NCBI GenBank assembly: GCA_026075535.2
Contig: AP026548.1
Location: 6,076,001-6,140,000 of the forward strand
Length of the DNA stretch: 64,000 nucleotides
Source: Tricholoma matsutake
Taxonomy: Eukaryota; Basidiomycota; Agaricomycetes; Agaricales; Tricholomataceae
Reading direction: 5' to 3'
Position numbers and translations under genes: made by a program. Under the pieces are notes generated by a model. That model made no database searches, was not told the origin of the DNA, and was given only the letters and a program-made list of their open reading frames with translations. Position 1 is the stretch's first letter, and every line of letters starts with the position of its first letter. Of this stretch, positions 9,760 through 21,032 are shown in pieces.

Positions 9760-12307
9760 GAGGAGGTTTAGTTTCTTCCACCCTCTTGGAATGAGAGGGG
9801 GGTTCATAGTGGGGGGAATGCTCTCCCGCAGGGAGAGAGTGTCATTCGGATATTGGGAGCTCTACTTCCTTGGTGGGGGCCCCAGAGTACCGTCGTGGGG
9901 TTCGATCTCAATTCCTTTGGCGGTCGGGTCGCTGGGGGTTATCCCTCGGGGAGTCACCCAATCGTTCAAGGGCAGATTCAGACTTGGATGGGGGAAGGGT
10001 TGACCTGGGTTTAACCATTTCCTTGCTTGAGGAGAGCACTTCCACCATCTGCCTTCACTCTTGATACCTTTTCTTTTTGCGGAGGATTTCCTCTGCTTCC
10101 TTGGCATAATACAAGAGGGTATGGGTAGAACTGGCTTCTGCTGAGCACCCCTTGTCAAAGATAAAGGACACCATGGAAGTAGGCATACCCAACAGGAGCT
10201 GGGTCTTAAACGTGAACCTATCTGGGGCACGAACCATCCTGGTTGCATAGCACTCCAGGCGGTGATAATAGCTCATCACTCCTTCACCAACATTGTATTT
10301 CACGTGCAAGAAGTTCTCAGCAGCGTTGTAAGTGGCATTGCCATGGATGAACCGGTCATAGAGCCTGGTGATGATGTCCTTGAAAGTCCAGGATGCCTGA
10401 TGATGGTACACCCCATCCACGTTATCCTCAAACCAGGTCAAGGCCATCCCTTCCAGGTACATATCTGTGTACTCAATGCGCTCTGGGTCCTTCTCGGGAC
10501 CACAGACCTGTCCTACTCTCATCCATCGCAACAAGGAGTTGAGCCAATGCTCGAATACCTCAGTATCAGGACTTCCTCCATAATTTGGAGGATTGGGCAC
10601 ACGGGGACCATTCTTTTTGTCTGGGGAGGAGTCCAACAACACCTTGACCTTATTGTCTATCTGTTCATGGAACTTGGAGTGCATAGCCTTCAAGTATTTG
10701 GAAGGTCGAGAGTTACCCTTGTCTCGATACAAATTGAGCTCCTGGGTGTATCCTCTCCATTTGTTCTGTGAGGCCGATCAAGTATTCAGGGACTCTCGGT
10801 TCCTGGATCATCCTGAAGGGGTACTCCTTGATTGGGTCCCCTCTGGCACCAACCGCAACCTCGATTGTGGATGATTGTTTGGTCGAAGGAAACTTGAGCC
10901 TTCAACTTCATCTTCCTCTTCAGAGGGAGGCAAGTAGCCTTCATCGTTGTCACTGCTGTCTTCGTCCTCAGAGGACCTGTCTCTGCTGTTTCCATCCGAT
11001 TCAGGGTCTCCTTCTGGGGAAGGAGCTCTATTGTCTTGACCTTCGTGAGCCTTCCCTCGAGATGGGGAAGGCAGAGGTTGTCCCTCAAATGGGTATCTGT
11101 CTTTATCAAACCAAATCCCCTGGTCGGGGATGTCAGTAGGCTGTCTATAAGGGCAACCTAAGCCTCTAGCAAAGGGAAATCCAAAGTTAAAATTATACTA
11201 CATAATACAGGCATTGGGGACACACCTAGCAAAGGGAAATCCAAAGAGAAAACTCTAAGGATCCCCTTGCTGATGCCCAGTATATGTGAAGATGACAAAA
11301 ATCAAATATAACCTAAAAATAGAAAAAGGTGGAGATAGGTGGATCAAGGCCGCCGAATGACATCATACCAAGGGGTATGTGTTGGAAGGGGTACTCCGCC
11401 TCTAAATATAAAAGTGTCAACATGTACAAACATGATAGCAAGGGAAAATTAGTAATAAAATCCGGAAAAATCATAGAAAATGAAGAATAGAAGGAAATGA
11501 GGTGGGGAAAAATATAGGACGAACATAAAAAATAGGAAAAACACACAGGGCACCCCCCTGGTCCCCTTACACTGTCCCTCTCGCAGGGCAGCATTGTGGA
11601 ACCACTGGAGGGCAACCTTGCTATTCCCATCGTAGTGCACCGATTTTTTGGATGCATATGGGGTGGGGGGCACCAGATCTTCTTGCCGGGAGCCATCACA
11701 GCGAGATGAGGTTTTACCAGTGGGGCGGAGATGCTCCTCGGCCTCTTGGTGAATCTGGGCCAAGAAACCTTGAGCCATCTTGAGGAGGTTCCTTGAGAGC
11801 TTGGACAGGTCATAACTGGTCTGTCCCAAATAGAAATTGAAGAGATCATGTGCCTGTTCCACAAACCTCTTTGCCTCCCTCCCATCATTACCAGGAGGAG
11901 GGATATTGACAGGGAGCTTCTCTCCTTGTCGATGCTGCCGGGATTGGAGTGGGCAAACGAGAGCTACTAACTGATGTTCATCTCCAGCAAGGGGAACTTG
12001 GTTCATGGCGGGAGGATTGGGCCTCATCCTCGGGCACTCTTTCTGGCCGAGGACTGGTTGGAAGTCCTGGAGGAGAAGCTGGTGCCCCACTGGGCCCATC
12101 CTCCACTTCCTGGGCCACACTGTTCTTGGGGGTAGTAGTACCTGGAGGCTCTGGGCCACCAGTATCCATTGCCGAGGACAACTTTTCTGCCCTGGCTTTG
12201 CTTTGGGTCTTCGCTGGGTTGCTTTGGGTCTTGGTCAAAGACATGGGGTACCAGATTCTCGAGAACCTGTTGCAGGTAGCATCAAGTCGGATCATGTCAC
12301 TTTTCAA
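9760..12307 (-). pseudogene. gag: Element C gag, split by an R repeat
   Basis: The best capsid-like block is 10732-10055: GRPSKYLK near the start, VFEHWLNSLLRWMRVGQVCG, LEGMALTWFEDNVDGVYHHQ, VMSYYHRLECYATRMVRAPD and an Arg/Lys-rich end. This is the usual order of a Ty3 gag core. Upstream, 12307-11580 is Pro/Ser/Thr-rich and then helical (FVEQAHDLFNFYLGQTSYDL). The R repeat at 11146-11571 interrupts the gag between these parts. The N-terminal start is uncertain: 12307 is the first ATG in the open frame. Assignment rests on position and composition for the N-terminal half and on motif order for the core. Confidence 0.65.
11146..11571 (-). repeat. R repeat copy 1, solo LTR or LTR-like element (426 bp)
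   Basis: A second copy lies at 28636-29058. On the minus strand it begins TGTAAGGGGAC and ends GCCCTTATA. Target duplication CTGTC stands at 11141-11145 and 11572-11576. It contains an internal direct repeat of TTTGGATTTCCCTTTGCTAG and no ORF of note. Five-bp duplications and a TG start fit a solo LTR; the end TA instead of CA is unusual. Confidence 0.75.
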
Positions 12308-12620
12308 ATGAACTGTCGCCCATGGCGTCAGGGTCGAATTTTGATGTTATGGCACGATTGATAGACATTTGCGAAGAACAAAGTCGAGCGAAGAAGGTGG
12401 TTTTAATATACAAGTTTCAGTGTTAAAAAAAGTGTAGTAAACTGGGGGGTAGACCTTGCTTTCACGCAACACTAACATGCATAACATATATTGATGTTGG
12501 TAAGGTAAAAGTCTGTTTATCTGAATTGGAACCAGCCCTTATAAAGGGTCCAGTACAATGCTATCGAAAGGTAGAGTAAATATATATAAAGACTGACAAC
12601 TAGTCAGCCACCACTACAGG
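12308..12620. other. Junction between elements C and D, possible C promoter/LTR remnant
   Basis: No coding signal. On the minus strand there is a TATA-like run (TTTATATATATTT, plus about 12576-12595) upstream of the element C gag, which could be its LTR promoter. No partner LTR is in the window, so neither the C LTR nor the D 5' LTR can be delimited. Confidence 0.3.
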
Positions 12621-12629
12621 AGCGCACCC

Positions 12630-13872
12630 AGATCAAACTGTCTCCCCCTGCCAAATTTAATGATGTGTGTGCATTCCTTAATTCCTGTGAGTTGTACATC
12701 AGTCTCCAGTTGCATCAATTCATCGACAAGGCTGCGAAAATTTATTGGGCCTTCACATACATGAAATCTGAACGTGCCTATCTCTATGTGGACTGTATTC
12801 TGCACCAAACTAAAGAGCTCAGTTCTCTACCTTTCTCCACTTGGGGGGTGACTTTCGAACAGAGTTTGTACACCACTTTTGTCCCCTCAATGAGTGCCAC
12901 CGAGCAGTGACACAGCTCAAGTCATCCTCTTACCATCAGGCACATTGATCTGTGGATGACTATATCGATGAGTTTAAGGATTTGGTGGACATGGCAGGAT
13001 ATGGGAGTGGGCTACCAGTTGTGGTGAAGTTCTGACAGGGCCTCAATCGAGAAATTCAGGACCAGATTGCACAGATGTTGGAAGGGCGCCCGGTGGACGA
13101 TGATATCTATGCTTGGTATGAAGCTGCTTCACTCTGTGATGAGAACTGACTCACGAATGCGGTGTTTAATGCTGCATTCCATGCTCCAACTACCACTCAT
13201 GTGCCCTACACCTTCAATCAAACCCTTCCCCACCATAACCCCATTCCTGTCCATCAGACTCCCGCACCTGCCATCAATGTCCTGGTACCAATGCATGTTG
13301 ATGCAGCCCGCAGCCATGCACGTAGGTTGGATCTCTGCTACTGCTGTGGGGAAACTGGGCACAGGGCTGGAGCATGTCCCCATTAGAGAACTGCACAGGT
13401 TTTACCCGCGGGTTTCCCACGCTTTTATTTCCTAATTTATTCAATGAGTTTTGCATAAAAACTCATGAAAAAATGATTTTCTGATAGCTATTCAATGGAT
13501 GCTTGTGATACAAGGGACAAAATAATTTATTTTCAACCTTGTCACATGACAGATGTCTCCCAAATATTGTTTTATGTGTTAGATCACAAAGAGCCAACAA
13601 AAAGCTTTCAGAAAATCTTTTTTTCATGATTTTTTATGCAAAACTCATTGAATCAATTAGGACATAAAAGCATGGGAAACCTGCAGGTAAAACCCATGCA
13701 GTTCCCTAGTCCCCATCATCAGGATATCCGCATACTCACCCCCAAGGGGCAAGATGAACTCCTCCAAGACCTGTTGGTGCTTGTAGATGTCAAGGAAGCA
13801 AAGGATCAGGTTGCAGAGGAGATCAAGTCAGAAGTTGTAGAGGAGCAGGATTTTTTTATTTGCAGCGAGTGA
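12630..13872 (+). pseudogene. gag: Element D gag with CCHC knuckle, split by a MITE
   Basis: Recognisable parts are 12630-12910 (KLSPPAKFNDVCAFLN), the central segment near 12960-13150 (DLVDMAGYGSGL, GLNREIQDQIAQMLEGRP) with stops, and the knuckle CYCCGETGHRAGAC at 13339-13380. The reading frame is interrupted right after the knuckle's following Pro-His by the MITE at 13384-13708, and the same frame resumes at 13717 (QDIRILTPKGQDELLQDLLV) to about 13872. The layout is that of a standard Ty3 gag. No start codon can be fixed. Confidence 0.75.
13384..13708. mobile_element. hAT-like MITE in element D gag (325 bp)
   Basis: Ends are TAGAGAACTGC and, inverted, TAGGGAACTGC. The inverted repeats continue for roughly 100 bp with few mismatches. 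The 8-bp duplication GTCCCCAT stands at 13376-13383 and 13709-13716. Eight-bp duplications with YARNG-type ends are characteristic of hAT elements. It has no coding capacity. Confidence 0.88.
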
Positions 13873-16800
13873 ATCGTATGCCCTCACTGCCTGTCCATAA
13901 CCACTTTGAAGTTTTGTCAGTTGAATCTCTGGAGAATGAATTTATTTCCATGACTGTTCCCCTCTCTGACCCTTTGAAGTTGGCTAAAGACATACCTGCT
14001 CTTCCCATCTCTCCCTCTGCTCCACGCCACAAAATTAAATCATGGAAGCACAAACTACCACACCAATATATTGTTGCATCCACTCCCTCTACACATTCCT
14101 TGAACCTAGCAATTGAACTACAGACTACCAACACTGGACAGATACTCGGTGTCTCTGTGCTCCTGGACTCTGGTGCGACTGGGCTCTTCATCAATGCCCA
14201 TCTCACACAACAACATCACCTGAATACTTGCTCACTCTCATGTCCGATACCTGTTTATAATGTGGATTGGTCCCCAAACAAAGCTGGTGCCATCCAAGAG
14301 GTTGTAGACCTGGTCCTCCATTACAAAGATCATAGTGAGCATGCAGTGTGCCCTTTTTGCTGTCACTCAATTAGGAAAGCAGAAGGTGATTTTGGGCTAT
14401 CCGTGGCTTCGAGACCATAATGCAGAGGTCAACTTGCATACCAGGCAGGTTACAATGAGCCAGTGTCCATCCCACTGTCGCACTTGTTTCACAGAAGCCA
14501 GGCAAGAACATCATGGACAAAGGGCCTCAATACAACATACTCAGAAGTGTCATGCTGGACCCCTGCCTATACCTGAAGTGGAGTTAGAAGGGGTTCCTGA
14601 TCTGATGCCAGACTTGGTGATGATGATGAGGAGCCAGAGGAAGTGGAGGAAGGTGATTGGATCTTCTACACTGTGATTCATCCATTGCATGAGGTGTGTG
14701 CTACATCAAACATATCCCAATGCCTCGCTGAGGCCTTCCACAAAAACAATGCTGCTAAATCCTCTACTGATTCCTTGCTTCCTCATCTCCATGAGTTTGG
14801 GGATGTGTTCTCCAAGGAATCATTTGACTCTCTCCCTGTGTGCAAGCCATGGGATCACATGATCGAACTCACCCCTGGTGCAACCCCTTCATCCTGCAAG
14901 GTCTATCCTCTCTCTCCTGAAGAACAGCAACAGCTTGACCAGTTCATCAATGAGCACCTGGCCTTTGGACATATTTGACCATCAAAGTCACCCATGGCCT
15001 CTCCCTTTTTCTTTGTCAAGAAGAAGGATGGCTCACTTTGACTGGTTCAAGACTACAGAAGGCTCAACAACATCATGGTCAAAAATTGCTACCCATTACC
15101 TCTCATCTCCAAACTTGTGAACCAGCTCCATGGAGCCCAATATTTCACCAAGCTCAATGTCTGTTGGGGTTACAATAATGTGAGGATAAAGGAGGGAGAT
15201 GAGTGGAAGGCAGCCTTTTGTCTGTGGTCTTTTTGAACTGCTCATCATGTTCTTTGGCCTTACTAATAGTCCTGCCACCTTCCAGACCATGATGAATGAC
15301 ATCTTCCACGACCTCATCCTTGAGGGCATCGTCTGTATCTACCTCGATGATATCCTCATCTTCACTCGCACAGTGGAAGAGCATCGTCGCATTATGCGCC
15401 TCATCTTGGACCAACTTCGACAGTACAAACTCTACCTTTGCCAGGACAAGTGCGAGTTTGAGAAGACCAAGATCGAGTACCTTGGCCTGATTATCTCAGA
15501 GGGTCAGGTGGAGATGGATCCTATCAAGGTGAATGGGGTCACAGCTTGGCCAATGCCCACGAACAAGAAAGAGGTGCAGTCTTTCCTGGGCTTCATCAAT
15601 TTCTATTGGCATTTTATAAAGGATTTCTCACATCATGCATGACCACTGTTCAGCTTGACAGGAAAGGAGGCATGGAGGTGGGATAATGAACAACAGGAGG
15701 TGTTCGAAAAGCTTAAGGAGATGGTCACTTCCGCTCCCATTCTTACCTTTGCTGACAATTTGCGCCCTTTTTGTGTAGAAGCTGACAGTTCTGACTTTGC
15801 GATGGGCACTGTGTTGTCTCAGCAGTCTCTGGAGGACCAGAAGTGGCATCCTGTTGTGTTCTACTCCAAAAGCCTTAGTGCTGTAGAGCAAAACTATGAG
15901 ATCCATGACAAGGAGATGTTGGCGATAATGTGTGTGCTTGAGGAGTGGTGACACTTCCTTGAGGGTGCCCAACACAAGGTGGAAATTTGGACAGATCACA
16001 AGAATCTTGAGTACTTTATGATGGCCAAGAAATTGAACCATTGTCAAGCTTGTTGGTCCCTGTATCTATCCAGATTCGACTTCTCCTTGCACCACCATCT
16101 GGGTCACAGCATGGGGAAGACTGATGCCCTCTCCCGATGTGCAGACCATGGGGATGGCAGCAATGACAATCAAAACATTGTGTTGTTGCAGCCAGACCTG
16201 TTCATCATTTGGGCACTGGAAGGCATTGCACCCCAGGGCAAGGAGCAGGACATCCTACATGACATTCATCATGCAAACCATAGCAGTTTACATGAGGATG
16301 TTGTTGCCTGAGCTGTTAAAGAACTGAGGAAGGAATCCACCCTTTCCTTGCATGCAACAGAGTCGGCTGAAAAGGAGGACTTGTTGTATTTCAGGGATCA
16401 CATCTATGTCTCCAATGACCCAGACCTTTGCTGGCACATCATATCCCAACACCATGACTCATAGATTGCCGGTCATCCTGGACACTGGAAGACCTTGGAG
16501 CTCACCTCATGGAATTATTGGTGGCCACAAATGTCATGACTCATTGGTCAGTATTGTCATACTTGTGACCTTTGCTTATGCACCAAGATTCCTCATTGCA
16601 AACCCATTGGTAAGCTACACCTTCCTGTTCCAGAGAGTCGTTGGGATGTTGTCAGTGTCAAGTTTGTGGTGGAGTTGCCAGAGTCAAATGGGTTTGATGC
16701 GGTGATGTGCACAGTTGATTCAGTGGGAAAACATGCTCACTTTGTTCCCACTCACACCACTGTCAGTGCCCTGAGTGCTGCCCGACTCTATCTCCACCAT

Positions 16801-17997
16801 GTGTGGAAATTACATGACTTCCTGGCACTTTCCTCTCTGACCGTGGCCCTCAGTTTGTGGCAGAGTTCACTCGCAAGCTGTACCAACTTCTGGGGATCAA
16901 ACTCCTTGCTTTGACCGCCTATCACCCACAAACTGATGGCCAGACTGAGTGAGTCAACCAGGAACTGGAGCAGTACATCCACATCTTTGTCAATGAGTGC
17001 CAGGACAATTGGGATGATCTTCTCCCCTTGGCCGAGTTTGGATACAACAACCATGTCCATGCTTCCACTCAACAGACCCCTTTCCTCTTAGACACTGGAC
17101 GACATCCACACATGGGATTCAAACCTTGCCAAACTCCCTCACACATTGAGATGGTGAATGAGTTCACAGAATGCATGTGGGATAGCTTGGAGGAGGCGAA
17201 GGCAACCTTAGTGAAGGTGAAGGATAACATGGTGTGCTTTTACAACCAACACCATTCTCTGACCCCTCAGTACAAGGTGGGTGATTGAGTTTACCTTGAC
17301 TCCAGTGACATCTCCACTATGCTGTCCAAGAAACTCGCTCATTGCTTCCTGGGACCTTTCCCCATTGTCAAGTGTGTTGGAATGCATGCCTATTGTCTAC
17401 ACAAGGCCAGCCTCATAATTTCTCCTTTCTGAAATATAGTTAGAAATTCTTTGTGAAATATTATATTTGAGACTAAATTTCTACAAACAGAAATTCAAAA
17501 AATTACCCATTAGAAATATTCATTTTCAAAGTATATTTCTAATGGGTAATTTTTTGAATTTCTGTTTGTAGAAATTTAGTCTCAAATATAATATTTCACA
17601 AAGAATCTCTAACTATATTTCAGAAAAAAGAAATTATGAGGCTGGCCTTATGCTACACCTCCCAGCCTCCATGTCCAGACTCCACTCAGTCTTCCATGTC
17701 GTCAAACTCCTTCCAGCTCCCCCAGATCCATTCCCAGGATGCCATTCATGTCCACCACTGCCGCCTACAGTGATTGAGGGAGAACCCCAGTATGAAGTCG
17801 AGTCGATCTTGGACAGCCAGTTGCACCAAGGAAAAGTCCAGTATTTGGTGCACTGGAAGGGTTATGGGTATGAGGAGAACTCATGGGTCGAAGAGTCCAA
17901 TGTGAATGTCCCTTGGTTAGTCAAGGAATTCCATCGATGGCACACTGCTGCACTGCATCGCATTCAAGTCACTGACTTTGGTCAGATGCAATTTTGA
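13860..17997 (+). pseudogene. pol: Element D pol: protease to chromodomain
   Basis: Protease: VLLDSGATGLFINAHL near 14160 and VILGYPWLRDH near 14390, separated by a frameshift. [11 protein letters not shown] near 15100, FFGLTNSPATFQTMMNDIF at 15250-15300 and CIYLDDILIFT near 15334. RNase H: 15655-16311 (FCVEADSSDFAMGTVLSQQ, HDKEMLAIMCVLEEW). Integrase: HPGHWKTLEL near 16470, CHTCDLCLCTK near 16560, [12 protein letters not shown] at 16917-16950 and LAEFGYNNHVHAST at 17030. A palindromic MITE follows at 17403. Chromodomain: YEVESILDSQLHQGKVQYLV, HWKGYGYEENSWVEE at 17790-17910. Stops at many TGA/TAG positions show decay. The YLDD box is preserved. Confidence 0.88.
17403..17650. mobile_element. 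Near-perfect palindromic MITE in element D
   Basis: The left arm from GGCCAGCCTCATAATTTC to the centre near 17525 is mirrored by the right arm ending GAAATTATGAGGCTGGCC; arms exceed 100 bp with a short loop. Flanking host bases CTACAC recur at 17397-17402 and 17653-17658 (8-mers GTCTACAC and TGCTACAC), so a 6-8-bp target duplication is likely. It interrupts the integrase C-terminal part; the element D frame continues on the far side. Confidence 0.8.
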
Positions 17998-18036
17998 ATG
18001 CATTGGGGCAATGCATCTTAGAGAGGGGGTAGTGGT

Positions 18037-18250
18037 CTAAGGTTTGGTCCATGGGACCAAAGAAAAAGCAGGAACCAAACCAAACCAAACCAAACCTCGG
18101 TCCGGTCCATTTTTTGGTTATGGTTACTCATATTTAAGAACAGTCCAGTTAGCAGTTACCCCATTTTCAAAATGATTGAAAACTGATTGAAAACCAGTCA
18201 AAACCAGTCATAACTGGTCTTCTCACCCTATCTACTTGTATGTAATTTCA
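18037..18250. repeat. GGTTTGGTCC-type repeat following element D
   Basis: The sequence begins AGTGGTCTAAGGTTTGGTCC and holds AACCAAACC runs, GGTCCGGTCC and repeated AAACCAGTC. A related block starts AGTGTTTTAAGGTTTGGTCC at about 43594. It may be a dispersed non-autonomous element or the remains of the D 3' LTR. No coding signal. Confidence 0.45.
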
Positions 18251-19149
18251 ATACCAGTCAGAAAAAAACAAGTAATATAATTATCATTTATACTATTATA
18301 ATTCTTATTGCAGTAAAGTGGGACACACCCAGGGGAAAAAGTCTTGATTTTGAGCATGCTTATATACCCTGTGGCTGCACATGGACCATGTGGTCATGTT
18401 TGTGCTCCCAAAAAGAATCTCACGCATCAGTACGGCAGTTGCCAGACAATATGATGCTGGGCACATAGATGTCACTATGCTGTGCATCGAGCACCACAAA
18501 TAAATAGGGGCTTGTAAGCATGTAGTAAATTACATTTATGCCCCAAATCTTACCTCCCAACAGTCAAAATCTTATTTGAAAGGAAAGAAAGTGAGTAACA
18601 GGGCAAGTGACAATTTTGATAGTTTTATAGCTATAACTTATGTTCCAATGAGTCAAATTTAAAAAGCCATGCAGTTCTAGATTCTCCCCAAATATAGAAT
18701 AGATATCAGAGTAAAAATGGCAAGTTGTTATTTCTCACATTTTTGCCATTTGTGAGCTTAGTACCTGTTAGAAATTAATTTGGAAGCTTAAAAATGAACA
18801 ATAAAATGTGTCTGAATGTCCTAATATAAGTAGTTAACTGCTTAATGTGATGTGGAAGAGTTGTGGCAAGATATACTGCTAAAATGCATAGATTTGAGGA
18901 CTTGATCAACTCAAGTTCTCTCATTCATTTGCCTCAACAATGTTTTCTCAATTGAATATTGAATACTTTACATAAAAATGAAATTCAAGCTGTAGTAGAT
19001 TAACACAATACTCCCCCACATGTCTGAACAGTATTTTTACCATTGGCAACAGTGAAGGAGGCCTCAGGGTTGTTGAAATCAATACACTCACTGCATCAAT
19101 CACTATCCGGCAATTGCTGGAACAAGTGATCAATGATGCACATACACAT
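18251..19149. other. AT-rich stretch without a recognisable gene
   Basis: No ORF with family-like motifs. The last 110 bp before the G1 insertion are open on the plus strand (GGLRVVEINTLTASITIRQL), possibly an exon remnant, but this cannot be supported further. It is the target site of G1 copy 2 (CACAT duplicated). Confidence 0.4.
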
Positions 19150-19819
19150 TGTTACAATTTTCCTTGTAACTCATGGAACCCGATGCACCCGATGATCCCC
19201 TCCAGACAGGAGGCACCCCTTGATTCATGCCTAGGGCATGTCCTTGACACCAGACACACACACAATGCATGCCGACTGCATGCATTCGATCCCCTTCCCG
19301 TGGAAGGCACCCTTGACGCATGGTGACTCCATGCACCCAAACCCACTCCCACACATGCTGTGATATGACAGCCCCCTGACATGAGGTCCGTGATGTCGGA
19401 CTCTCACGATCGACATGCTGCACCACAGCATGTCCTTGACATCGGATCCTTGACATCGGACACCTCATGCTAGGCATGAGGCCTATTGTTTCTATTCATA
19501 CCTGATATGCATCTACCTTTCCGATTTGACGATAAAGACCTTCCTATTAGTATAAGTACTGTGACTTGTAGTAGGGATGTCCTTAGTTTAGATCTAGGCA
19601 TTCTACAGCCTTAACTTGCAACTCACAAACTTACTTGAAACCACTAAGGAAGCCCCTTAGTGTGTGAACCTGAACGACTCTACACAGAAGCCCTGCTAGA
19701 GTGCACTACCTATCTTACATCGGACACTCCGAGTAAGACTAGTGCCAAACAACTCGTCGAGGAAGCACCTCATCGAACGACATCGACTAGATCGAGTGGT
19801 TGAGGCTTCGCCCTTAACA
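19150..19819 (+). repeat. 5' LTR of G1 copy 2 (670 bp)
   Basis: It runs TGTTACAATT...CTTAACA. It carries hairpin-rich U3 sequence with GACATCGGA words, TATA box TATAAGTA at 19551-19558, and the predicted transcript start near 19584 with the self-priming sequence TAGTTTAGATCT (19584-19595). Confidence 0.95.
19551..19595 (+). promoter_or_regulatory. G1 LTR core promoter and transcript 5' end
   Basis: TATAAGTA (19551-19558) lies 33 nt before TAGTTTAGATCT (19584-19595), which is the sequence complementary to the primer site. In Tf1-type elements the first bases of the mRNA do this, so the start site is inferred at about 19584. Spacing is identical in copy 1. Confidence 0.6.
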
Positions 19820-19821
19820 TA

Positions 19822-19833
19822 AGATCTAAACTA
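19822..19833 (+). promoter_or_regulatory. Self-priming primer-binding site (G1 copy 2)
   Basis: AGATCTAAACTA starts two bases after the LTR and is the exact reverse complement of 19584-19595 within the LTR. The layout matches the Tf1/sushi group. Confidence 0.72.
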
Positions 19834-19865
19834 TTTGCTAGCCCACCTACCTAGGTGTAGGCAAT

Positions 19866-21032
19866 ATGTCTCAATACACACCACAGTGACCTGGGTCTAG
19901 ACAAACCCCAGACTGACCACCAAGAGAAGCAGAACCACAGCCAGGTTCATCTTGGTACCGATACAATGGAAGACTAGTCCATTACTCGACCCCAGCACAC
20001 CGTTGGTTCTACAGATCAACCGACAGACAACGAGGAGATTTCCTCACTGACAAAGACTTTGAACAACCGCACACACCCCCACCCAAAACATCCACCCACT
20101 TCTTAACAGATGAAACTGACGACCTCTATAATGAGATGTCCGAACCCGCAACCGCACCGATGACATCTGTGAAGGACATTCGAATCCGATCACCAACAGA
20201 CTTCTCAGGAGAGCGGACCAAGACTGCCAAGTTCCTGCAGGAGATAGACCTGTACCTACAAATCAATGACCAGGTCTATGACATGAACGACAAGAAGATT
20301 ATCTTCATGCTGTCCTTCATGAATGGAGGGACAGCAGCTGCCTGGGTGCAGGCATTTGTCAACCAACACCAGTCTGAGGGACTCGGTGAATATGCAGACT
20401 TCTGACAGAAGGTCTTAGAGGCCTTCTCGCCGATCGATGATGCCGGAATGGCAAAGACAGAGATCAAGAATCTCAAGCAAGGTTCAGGGAACCTTGAAGA
20501 ATATGTGGTGAACTTCTGCATCCTGAAAGACAGGACAGGAATCACAGAAGATGCAGCCATGATCAAGTACTTCATGGATGGACTGCATCCTGAATTACTG
20601 AAGAGGGTACACACAATGGAGACAGTGCCCAACACGCTCGAAGGCTGGATAAAGGCAGCTTCAAAATACAAAGGCCAATGGAAACGGGCCATGGCAATCC
20701 TGGGGAAGACCAGGCAAAACCAGAAGACAAACGAAACAACAAAGAAAGGACAGCCCTCTCTTGACATCAACCGACTGATGAACCAAGAACACGTGGAACA
20801 CCTCCGGAAGGGATTGTGTTTCATCTGCCACCAATCGGGACACTGATCGTCCGACCACAGGGATGGAAAAAACCCCACTCAGATGGGGTCAGCGCCCCCT
20901 CCCTACCGAAACTGCTTCACCCAGAAGAAGACTGGGGTGGACACCTACCAGAAGATCTGCACGATGCTGGATGAACTAGATGAAGAAGAAAAGGAACGAG
21001 CCCTCAACCTCATGGAGGAATTGGGTTTTTAG
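19866..21032 (+). pseudogene. gag: G1 copy 2 gag
   Basis: Same protein as copy 1. The ATG at 19866 begins MSQYTPQ. In-frame TGA codons lie at 19914-19916 (shared with copy 1; G2 has an Arg codon here), at 20403-20405 (shared with copy 1) and at the knuckle (CFICHQSGH then TGA, where copy 1 encodes Arg). The capsid-like core with MLSFMNGGTAAAW and the acidic C-terminus are kept. It ends TTGGGTTTTTAG at the frameshift site. Confidence 0.88.
21023..21032 (+). promoter_or_regulatory. Putative -1 frameshift site (G1 copy 2)
   Basis: GGGTTTT (21023-21029) is followed by TAG. The -1 frame remains open into pol. Here the ATG that copy 1 has shortly downstream is ACG, so pol expression from its own start would not be expected. 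Confidence 0.6.

Larger units (their letters stand above)
7086..12612 (-). mobile_element. Ty3/gypsy element C, 3' part outside/displaced
   Basis: The minus-strand order is gag, zinc knuckle, protease, RT, RNase H. The element stops abruptly at 7085/7086, where G1 copy 1 is inserted into the RNase H coding region, so its integrase should lie beyond the left edge of the window. Its RT and protease are clearly different from G1, G2, A and D, so it is a separate family. An R repeat (11146-11571) is inserted in its gag, flanked by CTGTC on both sides. The right boundary near 12.3-12.6 kb is not sharp, and no LTR pair can be shown. Confidence 0.8.
12621..18036 (+). mobile_element. Ty3/gypsy chromovirus D, decayed
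   Basis: Plus-strand order: gag with CCHC, protease, RT, RNase H, integrase, chromodomain, then a purine run (AGAGAGGGGG, 18021-18030) that could be the polypurine tract. No LTR pair could be matched, so the 5' end is missing or too diverged. Two MITEs are inserted in it (13384-13708 and about 17403-17650), and bases flanking each MITE are duplicated. Stops and frameshifts occur in every domain, making this one of the oldest elements here. Confidence 0.85.

Noticed and set aside
12621..12640. 5' LTR for element D
   Set aside because: No sequence before the gag matches the region after its 3' end (18037 onward), so an LTR pair cannot be supported.
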